The position numbers and the translations under genes are program-made. The notes under the pieces are model-generated. The model was not told where the DNA came from and searched no databases. It worked only from the letters and a program-made list of their open reading frames with translations. From CAZVLE01 sp964627855 (lineage in GTDB: Bacteria; Bacillota; Dethiobacteria; DTU022): a DNA stretch of 45,848 nt. This document shows, piece by piece, positions 25,284-33,478 of this stretch; positions within the stretch are counted from its first letter, which is position 1, and each line of letters opens with the position of its first letter. The stretch is from NCBI GenBank assembly GCA_964627855.1, contig CAZVLE010000104.1:1-45848 (forward strand), in the 5' to 3' direction.

Positions 25284-26171
25284 GTGAAAGGCAAAAAGAT
25301 CAGAGAAGTCCTTAAGGAATCATCCCTCTGTCTGCGCCAGGCCGGCTTAGAGCATCCCCTTCAAGAAGCAGAAACTATGCTTGCCTACCTCATGGGCATT
25401 GATCGTCTTCAACTTTTTTTAAACGATGATGAACCGCTACCTCTTGAAATTGCAGACAGTTGTAAGCAAGCTGTCAGAAGAAGATCTGCCGGAGAGCCCC
25501 TCGCTTATATCATCGGTGAAAAGTATTTTTATGGTTATCGCTTTGCAGTTAATAAAAATGTTCTTATTCCAAGACCGGAAACTGAGTTGATCGTAGAGAG
25601 AGCAATGCATTGGACTGAGCGGATGGATAGAAAAAAGTGTGATCCTATCAGGGCAGTTGATCTGGGAACCGGTAGTGGAGTGCTGGCTGTTACTTTAGCC
25701 CTGGTGCTCAACCCTGAATCTGTGTGGGCTATTGACTGTTCGGAAAATGCCCTTAAAACGGCAACATTAAATGCAAGACTCCATAATGTAGAAGGGCAAA
25801 TCAGTTTTGTTCAGGGAAATTATTTTGCAGCCCTGCAAAAGATTAAGCCTTTACCACTTTTTAACCTGGTTGTGGCTAACCCTCCCTATGTACAATCAGA
25901 TCAACTATCATCTTTGCCGGACACTGTAAAAAATTATGAACCCGTTGCAGCTTTAAACGGCGGTGAAGATGGGCTGGATGGGTATCGTGCTATTCTGTCG
26001 CAGTTACACCAACATGTTTGCAGGCCGGCTTTAATTTTATTTGAAATAGGTGCTGATCAAAAAGACGCTGTTGAAGCGCTTTGTCTGGAGAGCGGATTGT
26101 TCGATGCGGTTTCCTGGACCTATGATCTCGCTGGATACCCACGTGTATTTGAGGGTGAGGTCGGCTTATGA
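25284..26171 (+). CDS. prmC: Release-factor glutamine methyltransferase PrmC
   Basis: PrmC methylates the GGQ glutamine of release factors using S-adenosylmethionine. The 295-residue protein has an N-terminal helical domain, the AdoMet-binding DLGTGSGVLAV motif and the catalytic NPPY (199-202, VVANPPYVQS). GTG 25284, seven bases after the prfA stop, is chosen with CAGGAG at 25267-25272; the frame is open further upstream inside prfA but without support. In Bacillus, spoIIR comes next; here nikR follows on the other strand. Confidence 0.95.
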   Translation: MKGKKIREVLKESSLCLRQAGLEHPLQEAETMLAYLMGIDRLQLFLNDDEPLPLEIADSCKQAVRRRSAGEPLAYIIGEKYFYGYRFAVNKNVLIPRPETELIVERAMHWTERMDRKKCDPIRAVDLGTGSGVLAVTLALVLNPESVWAIDCSENALKTATLNARLHNVEGQISFVQGNYFAALQKIKPLPLFNLVVANPPYVQSDQLSSLPDTVKNYEPVAALNGGEDGLDGYRAILSQLHQHVCRPALILFEIGADQKDAVEALCLESGLFDAVSWTYDLAGYPRVFEGEVGL

Positions 26172-26214
26172 AAACTTAAATACTTAATCTTTAAGGTGTT
26201 GTCATTGTTTTTCA

Positions 26215-26634
26215 CTAATTAAGACGTTTACCAGTCGATGTAATAGTAAGCTTGCCATGCTTAACGCCTTTAACGCCGATTAAACGTGCTGATAATTCCT
26301 TTGCATCAGAGGCAGGGCCCTTGATAACCATAACTTCAAGGCAATGATCATGTTCAAGGTGAACATGCATTACTGATATGATCATGTCGTGGTGGTCATG
26401 CTGAAGTTCCAGCAGTAAGTCACTCAATCCCTTTACATGGTGGTTATAGATTATTGTTATGGTGCCGGCCACCTCCTCTTCATCCTGAGACCAGTCTATT
26501 TCCACAAGCTGATTACGAATTAGATCTCTGATTGCTTCCGAACGGTTGGGATAGCCTCGTTTGACAATTTCCTGATCAAGGCGTTCTAATAGCTCCCTGT
26601 CCATCGATATGCCAAAACGAGTTAAATCGGCCAT
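26215..26634 (-). CDS. nikR: Nickel-responsive regulator NikR
   Basis: The 139-residue protein joins an N-terminal ribbon-helix-helix DNA-binding domain (RFGISMDRELLERLD start) to a C-terminal ACT-like nickel-sensing domain. The four nickel ligands are spaced as in E. coli NikR (H76, H87, H89, C95): H79, H90, H92 and C98, within DHHDMIISVMHVHLEHDHCLE. It should bind Ni2+ and repress or activate nickel-uptake genes. The ATG follows GGAGG. It is divergent from a Na+/Pi-type transporter gene, and no nickel transporter or nickel enzyme is in the window. Confidence 0.93.
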   Translation of the reverse strand: MADLTRFGISMDRELLERLDQEIVKRGYPNRSEAIRDLIRNQLVEIDWSQDEEEVAGTITIIYNHHVKGLSDLLLELQHDHHDMIISVMHVHLEHDHCLEVMVIKGPASDAKELSARLIGVKGVKHGKLTITSTGKRLN

Positions 26635-26681
26635 AATAAACCTACCTCCATTAATATAATGATGGTTATAGTATACCCGAT

Positions 26682-26708
26682 TTCATTTACGCTTGTTACC
26701 TAAATGAA
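26682..26708. promoter_or_regulatory. Inverted repeat, possible operator in the nikR-nptA intergenic region
   Basis: TTCATTTA (26682-26689) and TAAATGAA (26701-26708) form a perfect 8-base inverted repeat with an 11-base spacer. The repeat lies 48-74 bases upstream of the nikR start, close to its likely promoter (TATACT on the minus strand near 26671-26676). It does not match the E. coli NikR site, and other regulators could use it. Confidence 0.4.
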
Positions 26709-26737
26709 TACATAGATCAATAATCTGTGGTGGTGAA

Positions 26738-26766
26738 TTGAAAAAAACAATACTTTAATCTATAAT
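26738..26766 (+). promoter_or_regulatory. Promoter of the Na+/phosphate cotransporter-like gene
   Basis: TTGAAA (26738-26743), a 17-base spacer and TATAAT (26761-26766), close to the sigma-A consensus, about 54 bases before the TTG start. Confidence 0.72.
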
Positions 26767-26819
26767 AACCAAAGAATATTGATGGTAGATTTACAGCCCT
26801 TACATAAGGGGGTCAAATT

Positions 26820-28421
26820 TTGTTCTGGGAAATTGCCTTCAGCACCATCGGTGGCCTGGGTCTTTTTTTGTTCGGAATTCAAATAATGGCCTCCGGGATG
26901 CAGAAAGCGGCCGGAGACCGTTTCCGGCGCATTCTTGAAATGCTGACTAATAATCCTGTCCTGGGTGTTTTCACCGGTATTGTCGTTACAATATTGGTTC
27001 AAAGCAGCAGTACCTCTACAGTTATGGTGGTCGGCTTTGCCAATGCCGGCTTAATGAATTTATCACAGGCTATAAGTGTTATCATCGGATCCAATATTGG
27101 TACTACAGTTACCGCGCAAATAGTATCGTTTAATATAGGCGTAGTTGCTTTTCCCGCCATCGGCATTGGTTCAATTCTCAACTTCTTTGGCCGGCGCCGT
27201 TTTCAGCGCTACCTGGGCCAGACAGTACTGGGGTTTGGCCTGCTCTTTCTCGGTATGACCACTATGTCCAACGGGATGAGTCCCCTGAGAGAGCTTGATG
27301 CCTTTCACACTATGATTATTCAATTTAGCCGCTATCCCTTGCTGGGCATTCTTTGTGGTGCTATTTTTACAGCCCTTGTTCAAAGCAGTAGTGCGGCAAC
27401 CGGGGTTATCATTGCCCTTACAATGCAAGATCTTATTCCCTTTCATTCAGCTGTTCCTCTAATTTTAGGGACCAATATAGGGACGAGTATAACCGCTATA
27501 CTGGCCAGCATAGGTGCCAATGTGGCTGCCAGGCGAGCGGCCGTAGCCCATGTGCTATTTAATCTAATTGGTGTCATACTGGCTTTGATTCTATTGAAGC
27601 CTTTTACGGATATTATCATTGAAACAGCCTCCACTGTGCCACGACAGGTTGCCAATACTCATACAGCTTTTAATATATTAAATACAATATTTTTCCTGGT
27701 CTTTTTGAAGTATTTTACCCGTCTTATCTGTTATATTATCCCGGGGGAAGATGAAAAAATTGAGTTTGGCCCAAAATATCTCGATTCCCGTATTCTAAGA
27801 ACGCCTGCCGTAGCGATTGGCGGTGCCAAGCAAGAGCTTTTACGCATGGCCGGTATTGCCCGGGAAATGCTTGAAGAGTCAATGCAGGTATTCCTTAAAA
27901 ATGACCTCAAGAAAATTAAGCACATCGAACAGATGGAAGAGCTGGTTGATGGTTTAGAAAAAGAGATTAATATCTACCTGGCAGAGCTGTCGCAACATTC
28001 GCTGTCCAAGGAACAGTCTAAGATGGTTGCCATCCTGATGTCTGCAGCTAATGACCTTGAGCGCGTCGGTGATCATGCTGAAAACATAATGCAGCTATCG
28101 GAGCTAAAAACAGAAGAAAGGTTACCTTTTTCTGTGACAGCTTTAGAGGAAATAACTGTTTTTTATGAAAAAGTAAGTTCAATGCTGGAAAGAGCCGTAG
28201 AAGCCTTTAAGAATGAAGATCATGAATCAGCAAAACTTATTGTTATCGAAGATGATGAAGTTGACGAACAGGAAAAAGTTCTCCGTAACAGGCACATAGA
28301 AAGAATTAATACTAAGAAATGCTATCCCTCTGCCGGAGTTATTTACCTTGACCTGCTGAGCAACCTGGAACGGGTAGCAGATCATGCCAACAATATTGCC
28401 CACCTTATTCTTGAGGACTAA
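26820..28421 (+). CDS. Na+/phosphate cotransporter family protein with PhoU-like C-terminal domain
   Basis: The 533-residue protein has a membrane part (about residues 1-310) with the two inverted repeats of the Na/Pi-II family, each with a QSSS motif (61-64 in VQSSSTST and 188-191 in VQSSSAAT), and GSNIGTT/GTNIGTS segments. A cytoplasmic PhoU-like helical domain (about 340-530) contains ERVGDHAEN and ERVADHANN repeats. It likely takes up phosphate with Na+, but bacterial members are little studied. TTG 26820 follows AAGGGGG. The promoter at 26738-26766 serves it. Confidence 0.9.
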   Translation: MFWEIAFSTIGGLGLFLFGIQIMASGMQKAAGDRFRRILEMLTNNPVLGVFTGIVVTILVQSSSTSTVMVVGFANAGLMNLSQAISVIIGSNIGTTVTAQIVSFNIGVVAFPAIGIGSILNFFGRRRFQRYLGQTVLGFGLLFLGMTTMSNGMSPLRELDAFHTMIIQFSRYPLLGILCGAIFTALVQSSSAATGVIIALTMQDLIPFHSAVPLILGTNIGTSITAILASIGANVAARRAAVAHVLFNLIGVILALILLKPFTDIIIETASTVPRQVANTHTAFNILNTIFFLVFLKYFTRLICYIIPGEDEKIEFGPKYLDSRILRTPAVAIGGAKQELLRMAGIAREMLEESMQVFLKNDLKKIKHIEQMEELVDGLEKEINIYLAELSQHSLSKEQSKMVAILMSAANDLERVGDHAENIMQLSELKTEERLPFSVTALEEITVFYEKVSSMLERAVEAFKNEDHESAKLIVIEDDEVDEQEKVLRNRHIERINTKKCYPSAGVIYLDLLSNLERVADHANNIAHLILED

Positions 28422-28448
28422 AACATCGCTGTAGACAAAAGAGGATCA

Positions 28449-29483
28449 TTGATGATTTCAAATACCTTCTCCAGCAAAAAAACACTTCTTTTAAAAGATG
28501 ACTTAAATAGCATCATTAAAGCGGCTGCAATTATAAAAATGGGTGGTCTGGTTGCTTTCCCTACAGAAACAGTATATGGGCTGGGTGCTGCAGCAACAAA
28601 TATTCGGGCAGTTAAAAAAATATTTTCCGCCAAAGGCAGACCTTCCGATAACCCTCTGATTGTTCACGTGGCAGATTTAAGCCATTTAACGCAGGTAGCT
28701 GAAAGAGTTCCCACTGCTGCTTACCGCCTGGCAGAACGTTTTTGGCCGGGGCCGCTTAGCCTTGTTTTACCAAGAGCTGAAGTAATACCGGAGATTGTCA
28801 GTGCCGGCCTTCCTACGGTTGCTATCCGCATGCCGAACCATGCTGTAGCATTGACTTTGATTAAAGAAGCGGGGTTACCAATAGCTGCTCCAAGCGCCAA
28901 TCGATCCGGCCGACCGAGTCCGACTTCCTTCCGACATGTTGTTGAAGATCTGGCCGGGCGAGTTGATGCTATCATCAAGAGCGATCCCTGTCTGGTTGGG
29001 ATTGAGTCGACGGTCATAGATCTTACAACTGATATACCGGTTATCCTGAGGCCCGGGGGGATTTCCCGTGAAGAAATTGAAAATTTCCTGCAATACCGGG
29101 TGGTTTATGCTGAACCTGGAAGTTTGGAATCTGTCCCGTTGTCACCGGGAATGAAGTATTGTCATTATTCACCCCGGGCTCCCTTGATCCTGGTAATTGG
29201 CCCCCAGAGCAGGCGTCGCCTGGTGATCAGGGCTATGATTAATAAATACCGGAAACAGGGGGTGAGGATTGGCCTGCTTAATAAGCTTTTATATGGTGCT
29301 CAACTTGAAGAAAGAAATAAATCAACGGAAGCATTGGCTGGCCGCCTTTACAGTGCTTTACGCGAAATGGACCGCCGCGGAGTTAACATGATCCTTGCCG
29401 AAGAAATAGAAAGTCAGGGCCTGGGCTATGCCGTTATGAACCGTCTGAGAAAAGCGGCGAGCAGAATTGTGAAAGTTACCTGA
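28449..29483 (+). CDS. Threonylcarbamoyl-AMP synthase (Sua5/YwlC)
   Basis: The enzyme makes threonylcarbamoyl-AMP from threonine, bicarbonate and ATP for the t6A modification of tRNA. The 344-residue protein has the YrdC/Sua5 core (KMGGLVAFPTETVYGLGAAA, later PSANRSGRPSPT and VGIESTVIDL) and the C-terminal Sua5 domain, so it is the long Sua5 type (ywlC of Bacillus) rather than short TsaC. ATG 28449 is behind GAGGATC. It begins the conserved ywlC-ywlE-ywlF(rpiB)-glyA-upp run. Confidence 0.94.
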   Translation: MMISNTFSSKKTLLLKDDLNSIIKAAAIIKMGGLVAFPTETVYGLGAAATNIRAVKKIFSAKGRPSDNPLIVHVADLSHLTQVAERVPTAAYRLAERFWPGPLSLVLPRAEVIPEIVSAGLPTVAIRMPNHAVALTLIKEAGLPIAAPSANRSGRPSPTSFRHVVEDLAGRVDAIIKSDPCLVGIESTVIDLTTDIPVILRPGGISREEIENFLQYRVVYAEPGSLESVPLSPGMKYCHYSPRAPLILVIGPQSRRRLVIRAMINKYRKQGVRIGLLNKLLYGAQLEERNKSTEALAGRLYSALREMDRRGVNMILAEEIESQGLGYAVMNRLRKAASRIVKVT

Positions 29484-29525
29484 CCTGCTGTGCCCGCTAT
29501 GCTTTAGCATTCCGCACAGGGCAGG
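29484..29525. other. Imperfect hairpin between the Sua5 and phosphatase genes
   Basis: CCTGCTGTG (29484-29492) pairs with CACAG/CAGG (29515-29525, two-base bulge) around an inner ATGCT-TT-AGCAT stem (29499-29510). No T-run follows, so it is not a normal terminator; an mRNA processing or attenuation role is possible. Confidence 0.35.
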
Positions 29526-29599
29526 TAATAACTTGCCGGCAAGCAACAGCAGAGTTTTGGCTGCGGAATAGTCCTGAATAGAACCAGAGGAGCTAAATA

Positions 29600-30085
29600 T
29601 TGCTAAAAATATTATTTGTCTGCACCGGAAACACCTGTCGTAGTCCGATGGCTGAGGCGCTATTTAATAACGCAGTGCTGCATAGCAGCTTGCCGTACCG
29701 GGTGGTCTCTTCATCGTCCGGCTTACATGCGGTGAGAGGTGACAGGGTTTCCCCAGAGGTTTTGAGCCTGCTAAGTCAAGAAGGGTTGGATTTAAGCGAA
29801 CATAGTGCCAGGCAGTTAAACCAAACCCTGGTTGAAGATTCTGATCTGATCCTGGTTATGGCTGGCACGCACAAGCATGAGCTATGCTCTATCTTTCCTG
29901 ACGCAGTCAACAAGACCTATTTATTGAAAGAATTTGCTGGTGAAGATCATGCTCCCGGGGACATAACCGATCCCCTGGGCCAGGGTCTTGAAAAATATCA
30001 GCAGGTATTGGAGGAAATTAGACAGTGTATCAAGAAGATAATCTCAAAAATGGAGGACTCGCTACATGAAAGTGGCTCTGGGTAG
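29600..30085 (+). CDS. Low-molecular-weight protein phosphatase (YwlE-like)
   Basis: The 161-residue protein has the phosphatase P-loop CTGNTCRS (C8, R14) at its N-terminus and the general-acid aspartate in DITDPLGQ near residue 130. In Bacillus the neighbour-equivalent YwlE is a protein-arginine phosphatase; residue T12 in the loop, after N11, matches the threonine that gives YwlE arginine specificity, so the same activity is possible. TTG 29600 follows AGAGGAGC. The end overlaps rpiB by 20 bases. Confidence 0.88.
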   Translation: MLKILFVCTGNTCRSPMAEALFNNAVLHSSLPYRVVSSSSGLHAVRGDRVSPEVLSLLSQEGLDLSEHSARQLNQTLVEDSDLILVMAGTHKHELCSIFPDAVNKTYLLKEFAGEDHAPGDITDPLGQGLEKYQQVLEEIRQCIKKIISKMEDSLHESGSG

Positions 30086-30506
30086 TGACCACGCCGGATT
30101 TCAGCTTAAAAATATTATCTTAGAACATCTTTCCGGTGCCGGTATAGCTTTCCATGATTTTGGTGTGTTTTCTGAAGCCAGCGCTGATTACCCCGATCTG
30201 GCCAAACTTGTATCCAGTGCTGTTTCCTCTCAGGAATATGATACCGGCATTTTAATATGCGGCACCGGGGTTGGTATGTCAATTGCAGCTAACAGGCACC
30301 GGGGCATCAGAGCAGCTCTTTGTGCTGAATCTTTTTCAGCTTCTTTTGCCCGTAAGCATAACAATGCCAACATACTGACAATGGGTTCACGTGTCATAGG
30401 TTCTGGGTTGGCTCTTGAGGTTGTAGACACGTTTCTAAATTCATCCTTTGAGGAGGGAAGGCATAAGCGTCGCATCGACAAAATTGAGCTAACCGGTAGT
30501 CATTAA
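30066..30506 (+). CDS. rpiB: Ribose-5-phosphate isomerase B
   Basis: RpiB interconverts ribose-5-phosphate and ribulose-5-phosphate. The 146-residue protein shows the family start KVALGSDHAGFQLK, catalytic C65 in ICGTGVGMSIAANR and the ARKHNNANILTMGSRVIG segment. The ATG at 30066 lies inside the phosphatase gene behind AATGGAGGA. An alternative use of allose-6-phosphate cannot be excluded from sequence. Confidence 0.95.
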   Translation: MKVALGSDHAGFQLKNIILEHLSGAGIAFHDFGVFSEASADYPDLAKLVSSAVSSQEYDTGILICGTGVGMSIAANRHRGIRAALCAESFSASFARKHNNANILTMGSRVIGSGLALEVVDTFLNSSFEEGRHKRRIDKIELTGSH

Positions 30507-30643
30507 GATCCTGCCTTTAAAAGGCAACTATCTAAAAATGATGATCTGAGCATGGTATATATTAAGCAAAAGTAAGATCATTATTAACGAAATACTGCTA
30601 AGCATTATTTAATGAAATAATATCTGGAGCTGATGATATTTAA

Positions 30644-31906
30644 ATGAGTGAGCTACTAAAATCAACAATAAGTATCAAATCACTTACTGATGTCGATCCT
30701 GAAATAGCCGCCACTATAAACGCCGAACAAATCCGTCAACAGGATAATTTGATCATGATTGCTTCTGAAAACCTGGTCAGCAAGGCAGTTTTAGAAGCGC
30801 AGGGTTCTATTCTGACCAACAAGTATGCGGAAGGCTATAGCGGAGCCAGGTTCTATGGTGGCTGTTACTGTGTTGATCAGGCTGAAGACCTTGCCTGCAG
30901 CAGGGCTAAAGAAATATTTAAGGGCGATCATGTTAACGTGCAACCCCATTCAGGCACTTCCGCTAATATGGCGGTCTACCTGGCACTATTGAAACCCGGT
31001 GACCGGATTATGGGTATGGATCTCAGCCACGGCGGACACCTTACCCACGGAAGCCCGGTTAATATATCCGGTAGATATTATGATGCAGTCAGCTACAAGG
31101 TTAACAGGGAAACAGGCCTTCTGGATCTGGATGAGATTAAGCAGAAAGCCCTTGAGACACGTCCTAAGTTATTAATTGCCGGGGCCAGTGCTTATCCGCG
31201 TTTAATTGACTACGCGGGTTTTTATACCATAGCCAGGGAAATTGAAGCAGTTTTCATGGTAGACATGGCCCACACAGCAGGCCTCATTGCTGCCGGTGTT
31301 CATCCCAATCCGGTCTTAAGCGCAGATGTTGTTACAGCAACAACCCATAAAACGTTTCGCGGCCCCCGTGGTGGTATGATCTTCTGTCGTCGGGAATATG
31401 CTGCGTTGATAGACAAGGCAGTTTTCCCCGGACTGCAGGGTGGGCCCCTGATGCATATTATCGCTGCAAAAGCCGTTGCTTTTAAGGAAGCCGCGCTGCC
31501 GGGTTACTTCTCCTACCAGGAAACAGTCCTGGCCAATGCTGCTAGCTTGGCAGAGCAATTGATGGCCCTCGGTTTTGAACTGGTTACCGGAGGGACCGAT
31601 ACTCACCTTGTTCTTGTCGATCTGCGGAACAAGAACATATCTGGTATGGAAGCTGAGCAACTTCTTGAATCGGTCAATATTACTGTTAACAAAAATGTTA
31701 TACCCTTTGACCCAAAGGGGGCCAATAATCCCAGTGGGATCAGACTTGGCACCCCCACTCTTACTTCCCGGGGGATGAAACCTGAACAGATGAAAGTCAT
31801 CGCTTCCCTGATAGATAAAACCATCAACAATCGCCATCAAAGTGATGTACTCAGTACAATCAAAGATCAGGTTATCAGTTTATGCCGGGAGTTTCCGGCT
31901 TACTAA
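30644..31906 (+). CDS. glyA: Serine hydroxymethyltransferase
   Basis: GlyA converts serine and tetrahydrofolate to glycine and 5,10-methylene-THF. The 420-residue PLP enzyme has MIASENLVS, KYAEGYSGARFYGG, HVNVQPHSGTSAN and the PLP lysine K236 in TTHKTFRGPRGG. The ATG at 30644 has a weak upstream site (CTGGAGC about 16 bases away). The 137 bases before it hold an AT-rich region with a TGCCTTT/AAAGGCA palindrome and no gene. Confidence 0.96.
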   Translation: MSELLKSTISIKSLTDVDPEIAATINAEQIRQQDNLIMIASENLVSKAVLEAQGSILTNKYAEGYSGARFYGGCYCVDQAEDLACSRAKEIFKGDHVNVQPHSGTSANMAVYLALLKPGDRIMGMDLSHGGHLTHGSPVNISGRYYDAVSYKVNRETGLLDLDEIKQKALETRPKLLIAGASAYPRLIDYAGFYTIAREIEAVFMVDMAHTAGLIAAGVHPNPVLSADVVTATTHKTFRGPRGGMIFCRREYAALIDKAVFPGLQGGPLMHIIAAKAVAFKEAALPGYFSYQETVLANAASLAEQLMALGFELVTGGTDTHLVLVDLRNKNISGMEAEQLLESVNITVNKNVIPFDPKGANNPSGIRLGTPTLTSRGMKPEQMKVIASLIDKTINNRHQSDVLSTIKDQVISLCREFPAY

Positions 31907-31932
31907 ATAATAATTGAGAGGAGATGATTCGT

Positions 31933-32562
31933 GTGGATCAGGTATTTGTTGCTGATCATCCCCTGGTTCAACACAAGCTGACCCAGTGCCGCCGAGTCGA
32001 AACCGAAACCTGGCAATTCCGTGGTCTTGTTGAAGAGATTACCGCGCTATTACTTTACGAAGCCGTCCGGGATATTGAAACTTATCAGGCAGATATTGTT
32101 ACCCCCGTAGGCCCCGGCAGCGGGACCGTCATCACTAAGGCCAGTCCGGTTTTTGTCGCTGTCCTCAGGGCAGGTCTGGGCATGGTGCCTGGAGCTTTGC
32201 GCTTATTTCCCTACGCAAGGGCCGGTCATATCGGCTTATACCGTGATCATGATACCCATGTTCCGGTGGAATACTATTGTAATCTTCCCCCCGATATTAA
32301 TGATGTTGACTGTTTTCTTCTGGAGCCTATGCTGGCAACAGGAGGTTCTGCTGTTCATGCTTTAAATGTTCTTAAAGAAGCCGGGGTTTCAAAAATCAAA
32401 CTCTTAAGCTTGATTGCTGCCCCGGAGGGAATCGCTGCTCTTGAGAAGAGCCATCCAGACGTGCAGATCTACCTGGCCTCTGTTGATGAGAAGTTAAACG
32501 AGAAAGCTTACATCGTGCCTGGCCTTGGTGATGCCGGTGATCGTTTATTTGGTACAGCCTGA
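31933..32562 (+). CDS. upp: Uracil phosphoribosyltransferase
   Basis: Upp salvages uracil with PRPP to UMP. The 209-residue length, the DHPLVQHKL start, the VAVLRAGLGMV segment and the PRPP-binding LLEPMLATGGSA motif identify it. GTG 31933 is preferred because GAGAGGAG (31916-31923) is correctly spaced; the ATG at 31924 abuts that sequence. In Bacillus upp is followed by the F-type atp operon; here comEB and a V/A-type ATPase operon follow. Confidence 0.95.
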   Translation: MDQVFVADHPLVQHKLTQCRRVETETWQFRGLVEEITALLLYEAVRDIETYQADIVTPVGPGSGTVITKASPVFVAVLRAGLGMVPGALRLFPYARAGHIGLYRDHDTHVPVEYYCNLPPDINDVDCFLLEPMLATGGSAVHALNVLKEAGVSKIKLLSLIAAPEGIAALEKSHPDVQIYLASVDEKLNEKAYIVPGLGDAGDRLFGTA

Positions 32563-32580
32563 CAGGAAAGGGGTGTTAGC

Positions 32581-33027
32581 TTGGCTGAACGGCCGGATTG
32601 GGATCATTACTTCATGGAAATAGCTTCGGTTGTTTCTACCCGTTCAACCTGCCTGCGGCGTCAAGTCGGAGCCTTACTGGTGTTGCATAAAAGAATACTC
32701 TCTACCGGCTATAATGGTGCTCCCGGAGGACTCAGTCACTGCCTTGAAGTAGGTTGTCTCAGGCAGCAAATGAATATTCCTTCCGGTGAAAGGCATGAGC
32801 TATGCCGGGGCATACATGCCGAGCAAAATGCTATCATTCAGGCTGCGGTCCACGGTGTGGCGATAAAAGGTTCAGTGCTATATTCTACTCACTACCCATG
32901 CTCTCAATGTGCAAAAATGCTGGTTAACGCAGGAGTAAAGTCACTGGTGCTGAAAGATAATTATCCTGATGACCTGGCCAAAACCCTCTTTTCAGAAGCT
33001 GGCATAGCCATTAAATATATAGTATAA
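32581..33027 (+). CDS. comEB: Deoxycytidylate (dCMP) deaminase
   Basis: The 148-residue zinc enzyme converts dCMP to dUMP for thymidylate synthesis. The zinc motifs are present: H79-A-E81 in GIHAEQNAI, and C107 and C110 in YPCSQCAKM. Extra residues C24, C54 and C59 lie in the inserted loop, as in bacterial dCMP deaminases that bind a second zinc. TTG 32581 follows AAAGGGG. It starts 19 bases after upp. Confidence 0.93.
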   Translation: MAERPDWDHYFMEIASVVSTRSTCLRRQVGALLVLHKRILSTGYNGAPGGLSHCLEVGCLRQQMNIPSGERHELCRGIHAEQNAIIQAAVHGVAIKGSVLYSTHYPCSQCAKMLVNAGVKSLVLKDNYPDDLAKTLFSEAGIAIKYIV

Positions 33028-33151
33028 TTGTCGATGGTTTCGTTTAAATTATGGGATTATATTTGATTGCTTTTTAAACATGGTTTAGCTTTGTTATGCT
33101 TTTTAGTTAGATCAGCATTAAACCCAAGTTGAAACAGGTGGTGTTATTGCA

Positions 33152-33478
33152 TTGACCGTGGAACTGGTAAAAGAAATTAAGAAAGCCGAGGGCAGTGCGG
33201 AAACAATAATAGATGATGCCAAACAGGAAGCTCGTAAGTTACTAAAAGAAGCAGAATTACGGGCTGAGCAAGTCAGGTCAGAAATTATAGCCAGGGCTGA
33301 AAGCAGAGCCAAAGATTTGGTAGTCCAGGCCGAAGCTGAAGCGAAAGCCGAAGCTGAGCCTTTTTTGGAAGAAGAGCGAAAAAAGATCCTCCAGCTGACA
33401 AAAGATGCAGCCGAACACCTGCCGCAGGCGATTACAGTCCTTAAAGACAAGGTAGTGACAATCGATGCCGATAATTGA
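33152..33478 (+). CDS. V/A-type ATPase peripheral-stalk subunit G (NtpF of E. hirae)
   Basis: This 108-residue, almost fully helical protein rich in A, E and K forms the long coiled coil of the peripheral stalk with subunit E. The sequence is low in complexity, so assignment rests on first position in the operon, length and composition. TTG 33152 is the likely start (GGTGGTG upstream); GTG 33158 is an alternative. It overlaps the next gene by 14 bases. The 124 bases upstream (33028-33151) are AT-rich and should hold the operon promoter, but no clear -35/-10 pair was found. Confidence 0.82.
   Translation: MTVELVKEIKKAEGSAETIIDDAKQEARKLLKEAELRAEQVRSEIIARAESRAKDLVVQAEAEAKAEAEPFLEEERKKILQLTKDAAEHLPQAITVLKDKVVTIDADN

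Noticed and set aside
31316..31840. 174-codon minus-strand open frame inside glyA
   Set aside because: It is antisense to a clear glyA with complete motifs, without ribosome site or recognisable domain.
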